From Symbiodinium natans (taxonomy: Eukaryota; Sar; Dinophyceae; Suessiales; Symbiodiniaceae): 64,000 nt of DNA. The notes under the pieces were generated by a model, which saw only the letters and a list, made by a program, of their open reading frames with translations, did no database searches and was not told where the DNA came from. The DNA is taken from the NCBI GenBank assembly GCA_905221605.1, contig CAJNDS010001602.1, positions 600,501 through 664,500 of the forward strand. Reading direction: 5' to 3'. Positions 11,713 through 23,125 of the stretch are shown one piece after another. The position numbers were made by a program, and so were the translations under genes. Numbering within the stretch: the stretch's first letter is position 1; each line of letters starts with the position of its first letter.

Positions 11713-11960
11713 CAAAAGGAAGCTTCTTTTCCTTGTTGAATGAAGAATGAAAAAAGAAGAAAAGAGATAGGGAAAGAAATTGAAGAGCTCCACTGCCTAT
11801 TTGTTCATTCCATTTCCTCTCTTTCTATGTGTTGTTTTCCTTGTCGTTTCAGAAAGCAAGCAAAATAAGGGCAAGGGGGCTTCCTGAAGAGGAGAGAGGG
11901 CACCTATCTGCGAAGAGGTCTTGTCCTTTTTAAGAATAGAGGGAAAAGGGAACAAGGAAG
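11713..11960. other. Unique pyrimidine/purine-rich spacer
   Basis: Sequence after the end of duplication copy A1. It holds an inverted copy of the GGAAG...GGGCACCTAT element seen at 9782-9910. No gene is recognised. Confidence 0.4.
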
Positions 11961-12325
11961 GGAGAGATGATAGACACAACCGATGCTTTCCTCGACCTCT
12001 CGAAGGACAGCTGTCATCCGACATTCATTCACAAGAATGCCATTCAGCCGAGTCCGAGTTACCAGCTCTCGGGCGATGTGTCTTCCCCCCTGGGTGTGGT
12101 GTCTCACACAAGTGTGGGGTGCGGGGCAAGAGGGGGGGGCACACCTCCCCTTCAATAGCGACTCAACGCTCGCTCATCTCCGCTGTGGTCTGTCGGTGCA
12201 CAAGGCGGGGCCATACTTGTATACCACAACACTCGAATACTCCATAGACACCCTAAATGTACCTGCCGAGATTGACATCTGCGAGCTAGCCAACGTGCCT
12301 CCCCACCGGATCCGCAGAAAATTAA
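11960..12325 (+). pseudogene. Orphan coding-like fragment, two frames
   Basis: A mixed-composition island between low-complexity repeats that reads like ordinary protein. The first part, from about 11967, contains DTTDAFLDLSKDSCHPTF and IQPSPSYQLSGDVSS. The second part, in another frame up to about 12320, contains AGPYLYTTTLEYSIDTLNVP and ANVPPHRI. The frame changes around the G-run near 12130-12140. A frameshift in a decaying gene, an assembly indel at the homopolymer, or a small intron would all explain it. I do not recognise the family. No start or stop can be assigned, and it is present once in the window, unlike its surroundings. Confidence 0.4.
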
Positions 12326-12925
12326 AATGGCCTCCTTGTTGTCTCTCCTCTCTCACTTCCCTTTCCCTTCTCTCCTTCTGTTTCCGTTTAACTGACAAAG
12401 CACAAGACAGGTATGATAAAGCAGTGGAAGGTAAAGCAGAGGGTGACTCCTTGCGCTTGGACCTTGCCGTACTTCATCATGTCCCTCTTCTCGGCCTATC
12501 TCTTCTGCTCTTTTCCTTACTCTTCTCCTTTTCATAAATTCTTCCTCTTTAGTTGTTCTTATTTCGAAAAGAAAGAGGGAAGGGAGAGATAAGGGAGGGA
12601 GGATAGATAAAGAAGAGTGCCATCTTCTCAGCGCCTCGTTTTGTCTCTCCCTCTTCTCTATTCATCTCTCGTCTATTCTTTTCTTTGCTATTCCATTGAA
12701 ATTGGATTCCTGTTATCTCTCCCCTCTCCTTCTCTCTCGCTCCTCTTCTCCTGTTCCCCTCTAAATGACAAAAAACACAAGAAAGGAAGAACAAGAGGGG
12801 CATGTGTTGCAATAAAGCAGGAAGGGAATTGAAGAGCTCCTCTCGCTACTTTCTCATGCCCTTTCCTTTCTATCTACCACAATCTACCACACCAAAACAC
12901 GACTCTCAGCTTCCAAATATACTTC

Positions 12926-13235
12926 ATCATGGGGAGAAGGGACATACTTCATCACAGACTTGGCCCACAGGGAGAAGGGATATACTTCATCACGCTGCTG
13001 GGGGGCTGGATCACAAACATGGCCCACGGGGCGAGGGGACATACTTCAGCCACAAAGAGAGGGAACCTACTTCATCACGCTGGTGGGATGCTGGATCACA
13101 GACCTGGCCTACGGGGAGAGGGGACATGCTTCATCACAAATTTGGCCCACGGGGAGAGGGGACATACTTCATCACAAATGTGGCCCGCGGGGAGAAGGGA
13201 CATACTTCATCACAGACTTGGCTCACAGGAGGCGC
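12926..13235. repeat. ~38-bp minisatellite
   Basis: About seven imperfect copies of ACTTCATCACA(A/G)A(T/C)TTGG and CCCACGGGGAGAGGGGACAT. It lies inside the first 1.15-kb tandem unit. Confidence 0.85.
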
Positions 13236-14079
13236 CAAAATAATCTAAATAATCTAATTATTCAAACCCATTGGTTCCTCTGGAAACCCAACCATTTAAA
13301 TAATTTAAAGAATTTAATTATTCAAATACCTGGATTTAAATATTTTAGTTCTGGGGCGTCCCATCAAAAGGGAATAGGGAGAGACAAGGGAGAGATGATA
13401 TATATAGAGCTTTGCGCTTTATTTTGTCACTCCGTCTCCTTGCTTCCTGTCTCTTCTCTTCTTTCCAGCACCCTTCCAGAAAAATGGCATCCTTGTTCTC
13501 TCTCCTCTCTCACTTCCCTTTCCCTTCTCTCTTTCTGTTACTTTTTGACTGATGAACAACAAGAAAGGAACTTGCAGGATAAAACAGTGGCAGGGTAAGC
13601 AGAGGTTGCGCGTGGACCTTGCCGTACTTCATCATATCCCTCTTCTCGGCCTATCTCTTCTGCTCCTTTCCTTACTCTTCTCCTTTTCACAATTATTCCT
13701 CTTTAGTTGTTCTTATCTGGAAAAGAAAGAGGGAAGGGAGAGATAAGGGAGGGAGGATAGATAAAGAAGAGCGCCATCTTCTCTGCGCCTCGTTTTGTCT
13801 CTCCCTCTTCTCTATTCATCTCTCTTCTATTCTTTTCTTTGCTATTCCATTGAAATTGGATTTCTGTTATCTCTCCCCTCTCCTTCTCTCTCGCTCCTCT
13901 TCTCCTGTTCCCCTCTAAATGACAAAAAACACAAGAAAGGAAGAACAAGAGGGGCATGTGTTGCAATAAAGCAGGAAGGGAATTGAAGAGCTCCTCTCGC
14001 TACTTTCTCATGCCCTTTCCTTTCTATCTACCACAATCTACCACACCAAAACACGACTCTCAGCTTCCAAATATACTTC

Positions 14080-14375
14080 ATCATGGGGAGAAGGGACATA
14101 CTTCATCACAGACTTGGCCCACAGGGAGAGGGGATATACTTCATCACGCTGCTGGGGGGCTGGATCACAAACATGGCCCACGGGGCGAGGGGACATACTT
14201 CAGCCACAAAGAGAGGGAACCTACTTCATCACGCTGGTGGGAGGCTGGATTGGCCTACGGGGAGAGGGGACATGCTTCATCACAAATTTGGCCCACGGGG
14301 AGAGGGGACATACTTCATCACAAATTTGGCCCGCGGGGAGAAGGGACATACTTCATCACAGACTTGGCTCACAGG
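14080..14375. repeat. ~38-bp minisatellite, second copy
   Basis: The counterpart of the array at 12926-13235 inside the second 1.15-kb unit. A small deletion relative to that array is visible near 14250. Confidence 0.85.
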
Positions 14376-14552
14376 AGGCGCCAAAATAATCTAAATAATC
14401 TAATTATTCAAACCCATTGGTTCCTCTGGAAACCCAACCATGTAAATAATTTAAAGAATTTAATTATTCAAATACCTGGATTTAAATATTTTAGTTCTGG
14501 GGCGTCCCATCAAAAGGGAATAGGGAGAGACAAGGGAGAGATGATATATATA

Positions 14553-16005
14553 GAGCTTTGCGCTGTATTTTGTCACTCCGTCTCCTTGCTTCCTGTCTCT
14601 TCTCTTCTTTCCAGCACCCTTCCAGAAAAATGGCATCCTTGTTCTCTCTCCTCTCTCACTTCCCTTTCCCTTCTCTCTTTCTGTTACTTTTTGACTGATG
14701 AACAACAAGAAAGGAACTTGCAGGATAAAACAGTGGCAGGGTAAGCAGAGGTTGCGCGTGGACCTTGCCGTACTTCATCATATCCCTCTTCTCGGCCTAT
14801 CTCTTCTGCTCCTTTCCTTACTCTTCTCCTTTTCATAATTATTCCTCTTTAGTTGTTCTTATCTGGAAAAGAAAGAGGGAAGGGAGAGATAAGGGAGGGA
14901 GGATAGATAAAGAAGAGTGCCATCTTCTCTGCGCCTTGTTTTGTCTCTCCCTCTTCTCTATTCATCTCTCTTCTATTCTTTTCTTTGCTGTTCTATTGAA
15001 ATTGGATTCCCTGTATCTCTCCTCTGTCCTTCTCTCTCGCTCCTCTTCTCCTGTTCCCCTCTAAACGATTGCTCTTTACAGATAGGTGCCCTCCCTCCTC
15101 TTCAGGAAATCTCTTTTCGCTTATTTTGCTTTTTGAAGCGAATAAAACAACGGATAAGAGGGGAAAGGGAATGACTAAGTAAAGACAGGAGCTCTTCAAT
15201 AGGTGCCCTCCCTCCTCTTCAGGAAATCTCTTTTCCCGTATTTTGCTTTTTTAAGCGAAGAAAACAACAGATAAGAAGAGAGGAAAGGGAATGACTAAGT
15301 AAAGAGAGGAGCTCTTCAATTTCCCTCCCTATATCTGATGTTACGTTTCCTTCTTGGGCGGTGCCCTTCTTTCTCCCTTGAAGATGCAGAAAACGATCAG
15401 GAAGGACACCCGTTCCATCGCCCATATATAGACAGAGATAAATCATGAGCATCAGCTGGGTTTGCTGCCGATCCAAAATGGGCGTCCCTTTTAATCGCTT
15501 TCTGTGTCTTGAAACGAGCAAAAGGGGCACCCTTACTAAGTGTTTTCTTGTGGTGTCCCTTTTCTTCGCTTGAAGATGCAGAAAACGATCCAAAAAGGAC
15601 ACCCGTTCCATCGCCCATGTATGGGGAGAGAGATAAATCATGAGCATCAGCTGGGTTTGCTGCCAATCCAAAATGGGCGCCCCTTTTAATCGCTTGCTGT
15701 GTCTTCAAACGAGCAAAAGGGACACCCTAAGTGTTTTCTTGTGGTGCCCTTTTCTTCGCTTGAAGATGCAGAACACGATCTTAAAGGACACCTGTTCCAT
15801 CGCCCATATATAGGGAGAGAGAGAGAGAGAGAAATCATGAGCATCAGCTGGGTTGGCTGCCAATCCAAAACGGGCGTCCCTTTTAATCGCTTTCTGTGTC
15901 TTCAAACGAGCAAAAGGGACACCCTAAGTGCTTTCTTGTGGGGTGTCCCTTTTCCTCGCTTGGAGATGCAGAAAACGATCAAAAAGGACACACATTCCAT
16001 CGCCC

Positions 16006-16044
<39 letters not shown>

Positions 16045-16510
16045 AAAAAATCATGAGCATCAGCTGGGTTGGCTGCCAATCCAAAATGGACGTCCCTTTT
16101 AATCGCTTGCTGTGTCTTCAAACGAACAAAAGAAAACACTTAGGTTCCTCACTTGAAGATGCAGGAAACGGCCCAACAAGGACACCCGTTCCATCGCCCA
16201 TATATGGAGAGAGAGAGAGGGAGAAAGGAAAAAATCATGAGCATCAGCTGGGTTTGCTTACATGTTCATTGTTATTCCTTTTGTTTTTTCTAACGGAAAT
16301 GAACAAGAGAAGAGAAAAATAAGAACCAGAGGAAAGATGAAAACGAGCACCATCTTCTCTTTGCCTGATTTTTGCATTTCGCCGGTCCTCATTTCTCTTC
16401 CATTCTTTTCATTGCTCTTCCATTTAGAGTTGCATTCCTGTTGATCTCTCCTCTCTCCTTTCTCTCTCCCTTCTCTTCTCTTGTTCTCCTTTAAATCTCA
16501 AAAACACACA
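14553..16510. repeat. Segmental duplication, copy A2
   Basis: Near-identical to 9257-11712 but shorter, because the hairpin minisatellite has fewer and shorter units. It ends at CTCAAAAACACACA and then continues into the 588-bp tandem unit, unlike copy A1. Confidence 0.88.
15345..16260. repeat. Hairpin/(GA)n minisatellite array 2
   Basis: The same unit as at 10050-11470, about five copies. One GA tract is replaced by (TA)n at about 16007-16022. Confidence 0.9.
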
Positions 16511-17760
16511 GTGAGGAAGACAAGCTTCGAGGCGCTGGAGCCGTGCCGTTTTCAGGCATCGGCTTGGTCAACGAGTTGCTATTTGTTGTCCGCAAAGTTA
16601 GTGTCTTAAGATTGTTCACCGATTGTTGTATGATGGTCACTGATTATCCGAGAAGTTTTCGCGGGTCTTTTGCAATGGGTGCTGTCGTTGCTTTTTTTTG
16701 GTTGGCTCCTTCTCGGCGGGGCAGTGGCTTCTGCGGTCATGGGAGTGTCCGTGGCGGAGGTGGACTGTAGCGGGTTGTGCGGCTGCATGATTCCAATGCT
16801 TGCGGTAAAGGCATGTGTCTCAAGGTGATTTTCTGTGGGAGTGTTTTCTGCACGAGACGGTTCAGGGCACTGCAGGACTCGCGTCCACTTCAGTTTGTGA
16901 AGAAGAGTACGAAGTTCGACAGATTGTCGAACCGACGTCTGTACGCGTTGAATGATAATGTAGATGTCTTGAAAGAGTTAGGGCATCTTCATGAGAAGAA
17001 GCCTCTTTCAGTAGCAGTGATCTTTGTCGACGCACACCAAGCAACAATTGTGCACGACAGCTGGCGAGACTTGGCGTCGGCCGCAGCCGTTTCCCGAGTC
17101 AGGAAGACAAGCTCCGAGGCGCCGCAGCCGTGCCGTCTTCAGGCATCGGCTTGGTCGACCAGTTGCTATTGGTTGCCCGCAAAAATTAGTGTCTTAAGAT
17201 TGTTCACCGATTGTTGTATGATGGTCACTGATTACGCGAGACGTTTTCGCAGGTCTTTTGCAATGGGTGCCGTCGTTGCTTTTTTTTGGTCGGCTCCTTA
17301 TCGGCGGGGCAGTGGCTTCTGCGGTCATGGGTGCGTCCGTGGCGGAGGTGGACTGTAGCGGGTTGTGCGGTTGTATGATTCCAATGCTTGCGGTAAAGGC
17401 AGTGATTTTCTGCGGGGGTGTTTTCTGCACGAGACGGTTCAGGGCACTGCAGGACTCGCGTCCACTTCAGTTTGTGAAGAAGAGTACGAAGTTTTACAGG
17501 TTGTCGAACCGACGTCTGTACGCGTTGAATGATAATGTAGATGTCTTGAAAGAGTTAGGGCATCTTCATGAGAAGATGCCTCTTTCAGTAGCAGTGATCT
17601 TTGCCGATCCACACCAAGCAACAATTGGGCACGACAGCTGACAGGACACTTCAATGTGCGCACAACGGTGCGCAGCCCGACCCGAGAGACCGCTTGGATC
17701 ATCCCCCACGCAAGAGCAGAAGTGATAGCTAGTATTCGTTGCCAACATCTGACTGCGCCT
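16511..17760. repeat. 588-bp tandem duplication, copy B1
   Basis: Two units starting with AGGAAGACAAGCT(T/C)CGAGG at about 16513 and 17101, diverged by point changes and a few small indels. The whole block recurs at 23384-24630. Confidence 0.88.
17258..17641 (+). CDS. Hypothetical ORF in 588-bp unit
   Basis: A 127-codon open frame in the second 588-bp unit, repeated identically at 24129-24512. It has a hydrophobic start (LLIGGAVASAVMG), a cysteine-rich patch (VDCSGLCGCMIPML) and a polar end with LYALNDNVDVLKELGHLHEK. The first unit (16.6-17.1 kb) reads the same peptides but with frame changes at a T-run and at a small insertion. I do not recognise it. It could be a decayed exon carried by the duplication, and expression is doubtful. 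Confidence 0.25.
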   Translation: MQWVPSLLFFGRLLIGGAVASAVMGASVAEVDCSGLCGCMIPMLAVKAVIFCGGVFCTRRFRALQDSRPLQFVKKSTKFYRLSNRRLYALNDNVDVLKELGHLHEKMPLSVAVIFADPHQATIGHDS

Positions 17761-17769
17761 GTACGTTCA

Positions 17770-18930
17770 CATCAAAAAAGAGTAAATTATAAATCGTAAA
17801 CCCTAAACCCTAAGAGAACGAAATTGGTGAATTTGTGCTTCAGGTTTCTTGGATTTAGTTTGTTTATAGGTTTTTAAATACAAAACAAGAGAGAACGTCA
17901 AATAATACATAAAGGTCCATGCCACTTATACACTATAGGTTTCGGGTTCATCTATGTTTTTTTTGCTTCAGGGTTCATAGTTTGTCGTGCAGAAAACGTG
18001 AGTTCGGACAGGGCTTATAGTTTTGACAAGGCTCGTGATTGTGAACACCCTGAGTAAGCCCTAAGCCGTGCGTGAAAGGCCTCAGCCTCAGCACTACACC
18101 GCAATGCCCTGAACTACTCCTCAACTCAACCCCATAAACCCGACACCCCTGTAATCCCCTCACCGAGCCTGAAATCCTGTAAGCCCTAACCTGCCCCGAA
18201 ACTCAAGTGAAACCTTAAACCGTCATCCCTTAACCCTCAGCCCGAATTGAGCCCTTAACCCTCAACCCCCTTTTCGCCCTAAGCCCTGCCAGCCCCAAAG
18301 ATCCCAGAGGCGTACATCTCCACTGGCAGCGTCTTTGCCATGAGCTTCGCCGGAACCTGAGTAGGGCCTGGCGGCTTCAGACTTCAGGATTTTTAGTGTT
18401 TAGGTGACATTTTTCTCCACTAGGTTTAAGGAGGATAACATGTAAGAATCTATTTCAGAGAAGTTTTAGGGTTTAGGTTGTTTTCCCCTTACTGGGATTA
18501 AACTGTAAGAAACTATCGTTTAGGAAGTAGATCTCAGCGGGCTAAACCCTAAACCCGAAACCCTAAACCATCCTAAACCCTAAACCCTGAACCCTGAACC
18601 TTAAGAGACCTGAACTCTCCTTCCTCTCCTTGCGAGTAAACTTCGGGTTGAGGGGGTTTTAGGGTTTTTAGTGCAGGGTTAGCGTTTAGGGGTTGAGTAG
18701 GGGTTGAGGGGTTGAGGGATTTGGGGTCTGGGGGGTTCAGGGTTAAGAGGTTTCAGGGGTTAGTTTTATATAGTGATAATTGTGCTTCTTGCGTACTTGA
18801 AGAATCATGGGCAATCTTAACTGAGGTTATGCATAGCAAGCACTGCGTCAATACTTATCATGGGCTAAAGCCCGAACTCCTCCTCCTACTGCCCATGAGC
18901 CACTTGGTTCATGCCGCAGGAGGTCGAGGT
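17770..18930. repeat. Telomere-like repeat zone, no gene seen
   Basis: Degenerate CCCTAAA / TTTAGGG words in both orientations, for example CCTAAACCCTAAACCCTGAA at about 18570-18600, between short unique stretches. No coding exon is recognised. The zone begins just past the end of duplication copy B1. Confidence 0.75.
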
Positions 18931-18934
18931 CGCG

Positions 18935-19130
18935 CAGTTTCGCCCACATCGCCGTGGACGCTCATGGTGCCGCTGCGCAAGACGGCAACCGGCGGAGAAC
19001 AGACCTTGGCCAGACGCACGCTCAGGGACCCAAAAATCCACCTACCAAACGTCCGGCAGCACGTCGGCGGTTCGCCGACATGGTGGTGGTGGTCCTTACC
19101 CGCGCCGGGCTGAACTGCCTCTTCCAACTC
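18935..19130 (+). CDS. Candidate exon, function unknown
   Basis: GC-rich island inside telomere-like repeats. After a CGCAG acceptor (about 18938) one frame reads AHIAVDAHGAAAQDGN and FADMVVVVLTRAGLNCLFQL, the last part hydrophobic enough for a membrane segment. It could be an upstream exon of the putative transporter whose exons follow at 19.6 and 20.6 kb. Two other frames are also open, so the reading is uncertain. Confidence 0.25.
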
Positions 19131-19199
19131 TGGCCATCCTGCGTTTTACGCCCTAAAGCCCAAATTCTAAAGTCTATAGGCTTTGGGGGTCTGGGGTGT

Positions 19200-19600
19200 A
19201 GGGTTTAGGGATACAGCCCGAACCCAAAACCCTAAATCCCTAAATCCTTACTTGTTTAGGTCTTACACACAATGTAGGATGGGACCCCTATAGGGTGCCC
19301 GAAAAACCCCCCAAACCCTAGAACCCCAAAACCCTAAACCCCTAAACCCTCAAACCCTCAAACCCTCAAACCCTCAAACCCTCAAACCCTAAAACCCTAA
19401 AACCCTCAACCCTAAACCCCCCCCCCCCCCAAAAAAAAAAAACAATAAATCCCCAAACCCCCAAAAACCCTAAGACCCTCAAACCCTTCAAACCCTAAAA
19501 CCACAAGGCCTAAAATCCTAAACAGCCAAAAAGCCTAAAAGCCTAAAAGCCTAACCCTACCCCCCCCCAAAAAAAAAAAAAAAACAAAACACTAAAAACC
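19200..19600. repeat. CCCTCAAA / CCCTAAA repeats
   Basis: Tandem CCCTCAAA (about 19345-19390) and CCCTAAAA variants, with C-runs followed by A-runs at about 19418-19442 and 19560-19584. Noncoding. Confidence 0.85.
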
Positions 19601-19606
19601 CAAAAG

Positions 19607-20771
19607 GCTGCGGTGGTGTTCGTGTTCAGCTGCGTGCTGGCCATTGCTGAGGGCTGCCAGAAGGACCAAAGCAGCTGAGTTGAAAACTTTTGGGTTCAGC
19701 GTTTAGGGTTTAGGGTTTAGGGGTTTGCATGGTTTCAGGGCGTTCTCATGTTCTGTGATCCGTGGTGTGCCTCTTTTTAGGGTTAGGTTCCCTTACAGGC
19801 CCCTTTCAACCAACAAGGGCACCCCTTTTTATTCCTAGGTAGTTTTTTCTGTGGTTTAGTGGTTCAGGTGTAGGATGCAGTCAACCTGGTCAACCTTTCC
19901 GATTTGTTCAACCCCATCTGTGTGGTCTTCATGTTGATCACGTGCACTGCAGAACAAAGCCCCCCACGTTCGAAACCCTAACCCATACACACATGAAACC
20001 CTAAACCCGCCCTAAACCTTCAACCCTACACCCTAAGCCCTAAAACCCTTAAATCCTCAACCCCGAACCCAAAACCCCAAACCCTAAACCCTGAGCCCTA
20101 TAACCGATAAATCCGACTTCCCGGAAGCCCTCCACTTTGCTGTTGCAGGAGCCCTGTCCTCATCCGCCACCCCTTGCCAGCGGCACTGTTCAGGATCTGT
20201 TCGAGGACTGGGCCCCCCAATGCTGGTTTGGGGTTTAGGGTTTAGAGTTTGAGGCTTCAGGGTACCTAAACCTCAAACAGAGCTCCTCTCAATCTCCTGT
20301 GGAAGCGCTGTATGAGGGGAGCTATCCCTAGGCAGAGCAATACAACGAACAACCTTGGTGACCTGCGTTTGAAACCCTAAACCCTAAACCCTGAACCCTA
20401 AAACCTAAACCATAAACCCTAAACCCTAAACCGTGGCCCCGGCAACCTCCTGAGCACCAAAGCACTCGAAGCAACCCAGATTTCCAAATGCCTGCACCAT
20501 GCTTCGTTGTCCGGACCCTATGTTATATCATTGGCCTATTGGCAGTAAAGTGTGTGTGGTTCCTTAAACCCGAAACCCCAACCTTAAACTTGAAGCTTCT
20601 CATCGAAACTTCTAGCTCCTGGAAGCTGTTGGTACCTACAAGCATGTCCTGCAGAACGTTGCAACGCTGGCCTTCTCATTCTCCATGGTCTTCGCGGTGT
20701 TCCCAGTGGTCCCCTCAGCAGGAAAGGCAGCATGTGTTTCACAACTTGCAGAGCATGTTCTTGATTTGTAA
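19607..20771 (+). CDS. Putative multi-pass membrane transporter, 3' exons
   Basis: At least two protein-like exons on the same strand, separated by telomere-like introns. Exon 19607 to about 19660, after AAG before G, encodes AAVVFVFSCVLAIAEGCQK, a membrane helix. A possible exon at 20149-20220 follows TTGCTGTTGCAG, frame uncertain. The last exon, 20626-20771, encodes TYKHVLQNVATLAFSFSM, then VFAVFPVVPSAGKAACVSQL, and ends LAEHVLDL with TAA at 20769. The hydrophobic F..F.VFP.V pattern resembles one helix of equilibrative nucleoside transporters, but this is weak; another polytopic carrier is equally possible. Joining of the exons is inferred from position and strand only. Confidence 0.45.
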
Positions 20772-20839
20772 TGTTGGACCTGCTTTAATAAGTTACCCCC
20801 CCCCCCCTCAACAGTCGCGAGCCTGAATAAAAAAAGACC

Positions 20840-21545
20840 CCAAACAGTCGGGGGGGGGGGGGTCCGGAGCCTCCCTAAGCTACCCCGCGACCCTGGAAAG
20901 GTCGAGGCTTCAGGCTTCAAGTATCCCTTCTTCTCGAGAAAGCTTATGCCTTCCTGAAAACCGAAGGACTGAGCCCTTGGCCCCGGGAGACTTGCATTAT
21001 AGCGGGCCCCCAAACAAAGGTATTAAAGTGTGTCCGGAGGCCTCCGTAAGGTACCCCCTTTCCGGATATGATTCGCCTATGGAATCATCTAGTTTTAAGT
21101 AAGGAATTTATAAAGAAAAGGCGCCCTGAAAAAAGAAGATTGTCGGAGATCCTGGACAGGTCGAGGAGGGCTTCAAGTATCCCTCCTTCTCGAGAAAGCT
21201 TATGCCTTCCTGAAAACCGAAGGACTGAGCCCCTGGCCCCGGGAGACTTGCATTATAGCGGGCCCCCAAACAAAGGTATTAAAGTGTGTCCGGAGGCCTC
21301 CGTAAGGTACCCCCTTTCCGGATATGATTCGCCTATGGAATCATCTAGTTTTAAGTAAGGAATTTCTAAAGAAAAGGCGCCCTGAAAAAAGAAGATTGTC
21401 GGAGATCCTGGACAGGTCGAGGCTTCAGGCTTCAAGTATCTCTCTTTCTCGAGAAGCTTATGCCTTCCTGACACCCTCAAAAAAACAGTCACGGCCCGAA
21501 ATCTTTTCATTATAGCGGACCCCCAAAACAAAGGGTCCAGATCCT
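20840..21545. repeat. 255-bp tandem repeat
   Basis: About two and a half copies. CTTGCATTATAGCGGGCCCC recurs at 20991 and 21246, and a diverged copy follows at about 21500. Each unit contains CTTCAAGTATC(C/T)CTC.TTCTCGAG and CCTTTCCGGATATGATTCGC. Confidence 0.88.
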
Positions 21546-21560
21546 GAATAGCCGGAAAAC

Positions 21561-21660
21561 NNNNNNNNNNNNNNNNNNNNNNNNNNNNNNNNNNNNNNNN
21601 NNNNNNNNNNNNNNNNNNNNNNNNNNNNNNNNNNNNNNNNNNNNNNNNNNNNNNNNNNNN
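21561..21660. other. Assembly gap (100 N)
   Basis: Exactly 100 undetermined bases, the usual placeholder for a gap of unknown size. It separates the 255-bp repeat from a third hairpin minisatellite array. Confidence 0.99.
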
Positions 21661-22176
21661 GCAAAAGGGACACCCTAAGTGCTTTCTTGTGGGGTGTCCC
21701 TTTTCCTCGCTTGAAGATGCAGAAAACGATCAAAAAGGACACCCATTCCATCGCCCATATATAGAGAGAGAGAGAGAGAGACAGAGATAAATCATGAGCA
21801 TCAGCTGGGTTTGCTGCCGATCCAAAATGGGCGTCCCTTTTAATCGCTTTCTGTGTCTTGAAACGAGCAAAAGGGGCACCCTTACTAAGTGTTTTCTTGT
21901 GGTGTCCCTTTTCTTCGCTTGAAGATGCAGAAAACGATCCAAAAAGGACACCCGTTCCATCGCCCGTTTATGGGGAGAGAGATAAATCATGAGCATCAGC
22001 TGGGTTTGCTGCCAATCCAAAATGGGCGCCCCTTTTAATCGCTTGCTGTGTCTTCAAACGAGCAAAAGGGACACCCTAAGTGTTTTCTTGTGGTGTCCCT
22101 TTTCTTCGCTTGAAGATGCAGAAAACGATCTAAAAGGACACCTGTTCCATCGCCCATATAGAGGGAGAGAGAGGGG

Positions 22177-22244
<68 letters not shown>

Positions 22245-22425
22245 AAGAATCATGAGCATCAGCTGGGTTGGCTGCCAATCCAAAACGGGCGTCCCTTTTA
22301 ATCGCTTTCTGTGTCTTCAAACGAGCAAAAGGGACACCCTAAGTGCTTTCTTGTGGGGTGTCCCTTTTCCTCGCTTGAAGATGCAGAAAACGATCAAAAA
22401 AGGACACCCATTCCATCGCCCATAC

Positions 22426-22464
<39 letters not shown>

Positions 22465-22640
22465 AAGAATCATGAGCATCAGCTGGGTTGGCTGCCAATC
22501 CAAAATGGACGTCCCTTTTAATCGCTTTCTGTGTCTTCAAACGAGCAAAAGGGACACCCTAAGTGCTTTCTTGTGGGGTGTCCCTTTTCCTCGCTTGAAG
22601 ATGCAGAAAACGATCAAAAAGGACACCCATTCCATCGCCC

Positions 22641-22683
<43 letters not shown>

Positions 22684-22860
22684 AAAAGAATCATGAGCAT
22701 CAGCTGGGTTGGCTGCCAATCCAAAATGGACGTCCCTTTTAATCGCTTTCTGTGTCTTCAAACGAGCAAAAGGGACACCCTAAGTGCTTTCTTGTGGGGT
22801 GTCCCTTTTCCTCGCTTGAAGATGCAGAAAACGATCAAAAAGGACACCCATTCCATCGCC

Positions 22861-22914
<54 letters not shown>

Positions 22915-23125
22915 AAATCATGAGCATCAGCTGGGTTGGCTGCCAATCCAAAATGGACGTCCCTTTTAATCGCTTTCTGTGTCTTCAAACGAACAAAAGA
23001 AAACACTTAGGTTCCTCACTTGAAGATGCAGGAAACGGCCCAACAAGGACACCCGTTCCATCGCCCATATATGGAGAGAGAGAGAGAGAGAGGGAGAAAG
23101 GAAAAAATCATGAGCATCAGCTGGG
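21661..23125. repeat. Hairpin/(GA)n minisatellite array 3
   Basis: About seven units of the same minisatellite as arrays 1 and 2, with longer GA tracts (up to about 60 bp near 22170-22240). It begins directly at the assembly gap, so the array is truncated in the assembly. Confidence 0.9.

Larger units (their letters stand above)
12326..14630. repeat. 1.15-kb tandem duplication
   Basis: Two nearly identical units, starting at about 12326 and 13482 with AAAATGGC(C/A)TCCTTGTT. A third unit starts at about 14631 and runs into duplication copy A2. Each unit contains a CT-rich stretch, a ~38-bp minisatellite and an AT-rich end. The same CT-rich portion also begins copy A1 at about 9340. Reading frames through the units are not conserved as proteins. 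Confidence 0.88.

Noticed and set aside
12926-14375. CRISPR-like array from regularly spaced ~38-bp repeats
   Set aside because: The repeats are head-to-tail without unique spacers, in a eukaryotic genome with no cas genes.
9257-16510. LTR retrotransposon suggested by two long direct repeats
   Set aside because: No reverse transcriptase, integrase, primer-binding site or polypurine-tract arrangement is visible between the copies; the copies are internal mosaics of minisatellites.
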